Shown here: positions 61,005 through 64,000 of the stretch, piece by piece | How positions within the stretch are numbered: the first letter of the stretch is position 1 | Layout: each line of letters starts with the position of its first letter | DNA from: Lepidostoma basale | Lineage: Eukaryota; Arthropoda; Insecta; Trichoptera; Lepidostomatidae | Direction: 5' to 3' | Assembly: GCA_022606425.2 (NCBI GenBank) | Contig: JAHDVF020001510.1 | Span: 124,001-188,000, forward strand | DNA: 64,000 bases | Translations under genes and position numbers: made by a program | The notes under the pieces: generated by a model | What the model saw: the letters and a program-made list of their open reading frames with translations, nothing else | Database searches by the model: none | What the model was told of the DNA's origin: nothing

Positions 61005-61205
61005 CCCATTTTCTACATTAGACGACTGTATTTGGATACATACATCTCTCGCTTCCTCAAAATTCAAACGCATGTCATGTACGCATGACGATTTATCGTG
61101 ACTGACATTTAATATTTGATTGTTTTGTTCGTGCCATGTTTTACTCGGTCTACATATATTTCTTGTTCCATTTACATCGTTAATATATGCTTTATTATTT
61201 AACAA
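61005..61205 (-). mobile_element. LINE-A fragment
   Basis: The minus frame has [20 protein letters not shown] and WHEQNNQILNVSHD, LINE-A 3' coding. Confidence 0.65.
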
Positions 61206-61206
61206 A

Positions 61207-61292
61207 CAACCGGTTTCGCTCCCGCCGATGACATTAGCAAGTCGGTGTCTTTTGTAACCCCGACGAAGCTCCGGCGGGAGCGAAACCGGTTG
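61207..61292. repeat. Fold-back palindrome, GAAACCGG type
   Basis: The arms CAACCGGTTTCGCTCCCGCC and its exact inverted partner ending GAAACCGGTTG enclose a 44-bp centre. It is nested in LINE-A-like sequence that resumes near 61385. Confidence 0.85.
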
Positions 61293-61855
61293 ATTATTAC
61301 AAAAAAGTGGTCTTAAAACAAATTAAAAGTGTATTAATATTATAATTAATAATGCCACACCACAAATTAAGTGCTTCGTACGAAAGTACATTATTTTTCC
61401 ATTGATCTTTCCATGTGTCCAAACCATCTTAAATACCGTTCCATATGTTCTCTTTGCACTCACTGCATGCACTTATTCACATGTATTATAAAATAATTAA
61501 AATCATGTGTAATTTATTAATTTATTCCCTAAACATTAAACGTATTTTTCTTTATTGTTCGTAACAGTAAAGGTCCCGATCTGTGATTTTGAAAGTTTGA
61601 CAACCCTGGCCCCGTGGGCGATTTCCATGAATCGGAAGTGGTGAAATAATTTATCTGCATAGCTGGCGGATAATGGACAGAGAAATGCAATCGTGTCATC
61701 GCGCCATATGGCCCCAAGGGTCAAGTCGGAATTATCATTTATCAAATAATAATCTCCAAGGATTCGTAGTTCGTTATATTCGAATACACTTTATATGATT
61801 CGCTGATTGGATTAGATATAACATATCAATGATCAATATACACCAAATCTTCTTC

Positions 61856-62320
61856 TGCTTCTTCTTCTTCGTCAGCCTTTATCGGTCCACTGCTGGACAT
61901 AGGCCTCTTCCCTTCCCTTCCACTCGTCTCTATCTCCTGCCAGCCGCAGCCACATCCCCCCCCCCCCCCCGGCAGCAATGTCGTCGGCCCACTTTTTTTG
62001 CGGCCTGCCGATGCTTCTCCTATTCTCCAATGGTCTCCACCATATTATTTTCTGGGTCCATCTATCCTCACTCTGTCTCGCCATATGACCCGCCTATTGC
62101 CACTTAAGTCTCGCTAGTCGTTCCATGATGTCCGTTATTTTTTTACGGCGTCTAATCTCCTCATTTCTGATTTTATCTCGGAGACTGACGCCGAGCATAT
62201 GTCTTTCCATGGAACGCTGCGTGACTCTTAATCTCTCTACATTTCTCTTGGTGAGGGTCACAGTTTCCACCCCATAAGTCATCACCGGCAGTATGCATGA
62301 ATCATGAACCAAATCGTCAT
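61856..62320 (-). mobile_element. LINE-B 3' copy
   Basis: The TTC-triplet start is the GAA tail. Minus frames at 61872-62084 and 62094-62312 read [20 protein letters not shown] and TQRSMERHMLGVSLRDKIRN, split by one frameshift. A poly-C run of about 14 lies near 61957. Confidence 0.8.
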
Positions 62321-62324
62321 ATTA

Positions 62325-62960
62325 TTAATAATAAAATAATGATGTAATCACCTCAAGGGCGCATTAAGACGTGTTTTAAATCTAAATGTGAACGCTGCAT
62401 CTGATTGATATTCGCGATCGGTTAGAAAGTATAATAGAACAAAATATGCAAGTTTTAAATTGGGTATGAAATACGAAATAGATTGGTTTTCAGATTAGAT
62501 CTGAAATCTGTCGAATCATTTATGCATTGATTATATGCAGAGATTGTTCCAAGCTGATGGACCGGCTACCGCAAACGCTCGATCCCCGAAATTTGTACTG
62601 GGGCAACGCTTTGGCTCAACTAATCTTCCTATTGCCGAGGAGTTTGTCGAGCGGAGTATGGATTTCCTTGTATTTATGCTGTCCGTTATAGAGTTCGGAT
62701 ATGCAGAGATTGTTCCAAGCAGATGGACCGGCTACCGCAAACGCTCGATCCCCAAAATTTGTACTAGGGAAACGCTTCGGCTCAACTAATCTTCCTATTG
62801 CCGAGGAGTTAGACGAGCGGAGTGTGGATTTCTTTGCTTTTAGGCTGTCCGTTATACAGAGTTCGGATATAAAACTTGGTGCCATTCCATGTAGCGCTTT
62901 GAAGACTGTCCAGCAGAGTTTATACTGGATTCTTTTTGGACTTTTAAGCCAGTGAAGTTT
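62325..62960 (-). mobile_element. LINE-R 3' copy with internal tandem duplication
   Basis: The minus frame 62616-62885 reads FISELCITDSLKAKKSTLRS, IGRLVEPKRFPSTNFGDRAF and AVAGPSAWNN. Units 62533-62698 and 62699-62866 are tandem copies of the same 166-168-bp segment. Confidence 0.8.
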
Positions 62961-63044
62961 GTATTATTTTGGGTGGAAGCGAAGCATGGAACTGGCAGAA
63001 AAAGGATGAAAGCAGAATAAATGCGGTATAAATGACTAAAAATT

Positions 63045-63495
63045 AATCAAATAATCTTTGACCGTCACACTACTCTATCCTGACACACATCTCCAGCTTC
63101 CTCCACATTCATACAACGAGTGATACACGCATGTCGATTCTTCCGATTTGACCAACCTTTAAAATTAGATTTATTTGGTCATGTCATGTTTTCATCGGTC
63201 TACCTCGACTCCGACCTCCATTTACATCGTTAACGTATACTTTCTTTAACATTCTTTCTCCATACATTCGCTCCGTGCAGCGATTCTTTGATAATTTTGT
63301 TCATAATACCTTCTTCCGCTCTACATTCCTTCCTTATAATAAGCATTTGAAGTTGAAAATGAAATTCTGTCGTACATTGTTTTACTACACATACGTCTAA
63401 GGGATCTCATCTCTACCGCATTCATTCTAATCTCATCCTTATTCTACCAGTTCCATACTTCAATTCCACATACATATAAGGGTTGGTACTAACAT
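63045..63495 (-). mobile_element. LINE-A copy
   Basis: Minus-strand LINE-A 3' coding ([16 protein letters not shown], FGHME-like) runs to a PTLICMWN-like segment at the right. The terminal hairpin is absent. Confidence 0.55.
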
Positions 63496-63499
63496 ATTT

Positions 63500-64000
63500 G
63501 TTTTTTTATTTTTTATTTCGTTCAGTTCTAGCAAATTCGATCGGCCGCATTCCGATTTTGAATGACGCTCTCAATGTCTTACACAGTAAGATTAACAGTA
63601 AAGTAAACGTGCACTAAGTGGCGACCGTGTGGGTGTGACTTCAGGCTCTCCGGTTTTCGATGACATCACAGATGAAACATATGGAGATCCTTAAATGGTT
63701 ATGCCAACACCGCGGAGGTATTCGGAACAGAACCGCCAATTCATACATTTACACACTGAAAGCTCATAAGCTCCTAATCTAACCTAACCTAACACCAATA
63801 ATATACAATTTAGAGATGATTGGGGTTAATTAGGACTAATTACTAATAAAAAGAAACAAAAATTGAATAGTCCATTGTCCATTAGAAACACTATGATACC
63901 TTAACATTTTAAACTGTTAAATTAAATAACTTTGCTTAATGTATCACATTTGTAATTTATTTTACGCGACAGCTGTTTCGTCAACCTATATTGACATCGT
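63500..64000. other. Right edge, no feature assigned
   Basis: AT-rich sequence with a GC-richer patch at 63530-63690. No exon of the expected first CH domain is visible. Confidence 0.4.

Overview
The window is insect nuclear DNA, most likely from a moth or butterfly. Evidence: small spliced exons with GT/AG borders on the minus strand, AT-rich introns crowded with non-LTR retrotransposon ends of a type I know from Lepidoptera, tRNA-derived SINEs, and remnants of piggyBac-like, mariner-like and BEL/Pao-like elements. There is no bacterial or viral gene organisation. The species assignment is inference.

The backbone is one gene, the spectraplakin short stop (shot; MACF1/dystonin family), read right to left. 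I can place 19 consecutive coding exons between 49,072 and 1,605. Joined, they give an uninterrupted frame of 2,910 nt (970 codons) with compatible phases: second calponin-homology (CH2) actin-binding domain, the spectrin-repeat plakin domain, the atypical plakin SH3, and more spectrin repeats. Both gene ends lie outside the window. The first CH domain should lie beyond 64,000; I find no further exon from 49,073 to 64,000. The rod and microtubule-binding tail lie beyond position 1.

The 8.1-kb intron between the two leftmost exons (1,726-9,838) holds two intronless tandem paralogues on the same strand. They encode secreted leucine-rich-repeat proteins of 522 and 525 residues, and are the only other intact genes I can support.

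Everything else is mobile or repetitive. Names used below are local. LINE-A: non-LTR element with a YADD reverse transcriptase and a 3' end made of a C/G-rich hairpin plus (GTTA)n; about 40 copies. LINE-B: RTE-like, 3' end of GAA triplets. LINE-C: other RTE-like ends. LINE-J: jockey-like, 3' tail rich in TGATTTGATTT. LINE-R: CR1/L2-like, tail (ATT)n. SINE-1: tRNA-derived, tail (AAT)n. Repeat X: unclassified. There are also palindromic fold-back elements sharing GAAACCGG or GAAACATGTC, a 27-bp minisatellite (40.4-41.3 kb), a 19-bp minisatellite (27.5-28.0 kb) and a purine tract (56 kb).

Region by region: 1-1.6 kb repeats; 1.6-9.9 kb two shot exons flanking the LRR pair; 10-11.2 kb a truncated RT frame beside a shot exon; 11.2-24.3 kb a 13-kb repeat-filled intron with a 1.4-kb TIR element; 24.3-39.2 kb the dense exon cluster; 39-49 kb two large introns with satellite and nested LINEs; 49-64 kb an upstream intron made almost entirely of repeats. 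I see no new gene system. The most distinctive items are the nested LRR pair, the piggyBac and BEL-type remnants, and the palindromic families.
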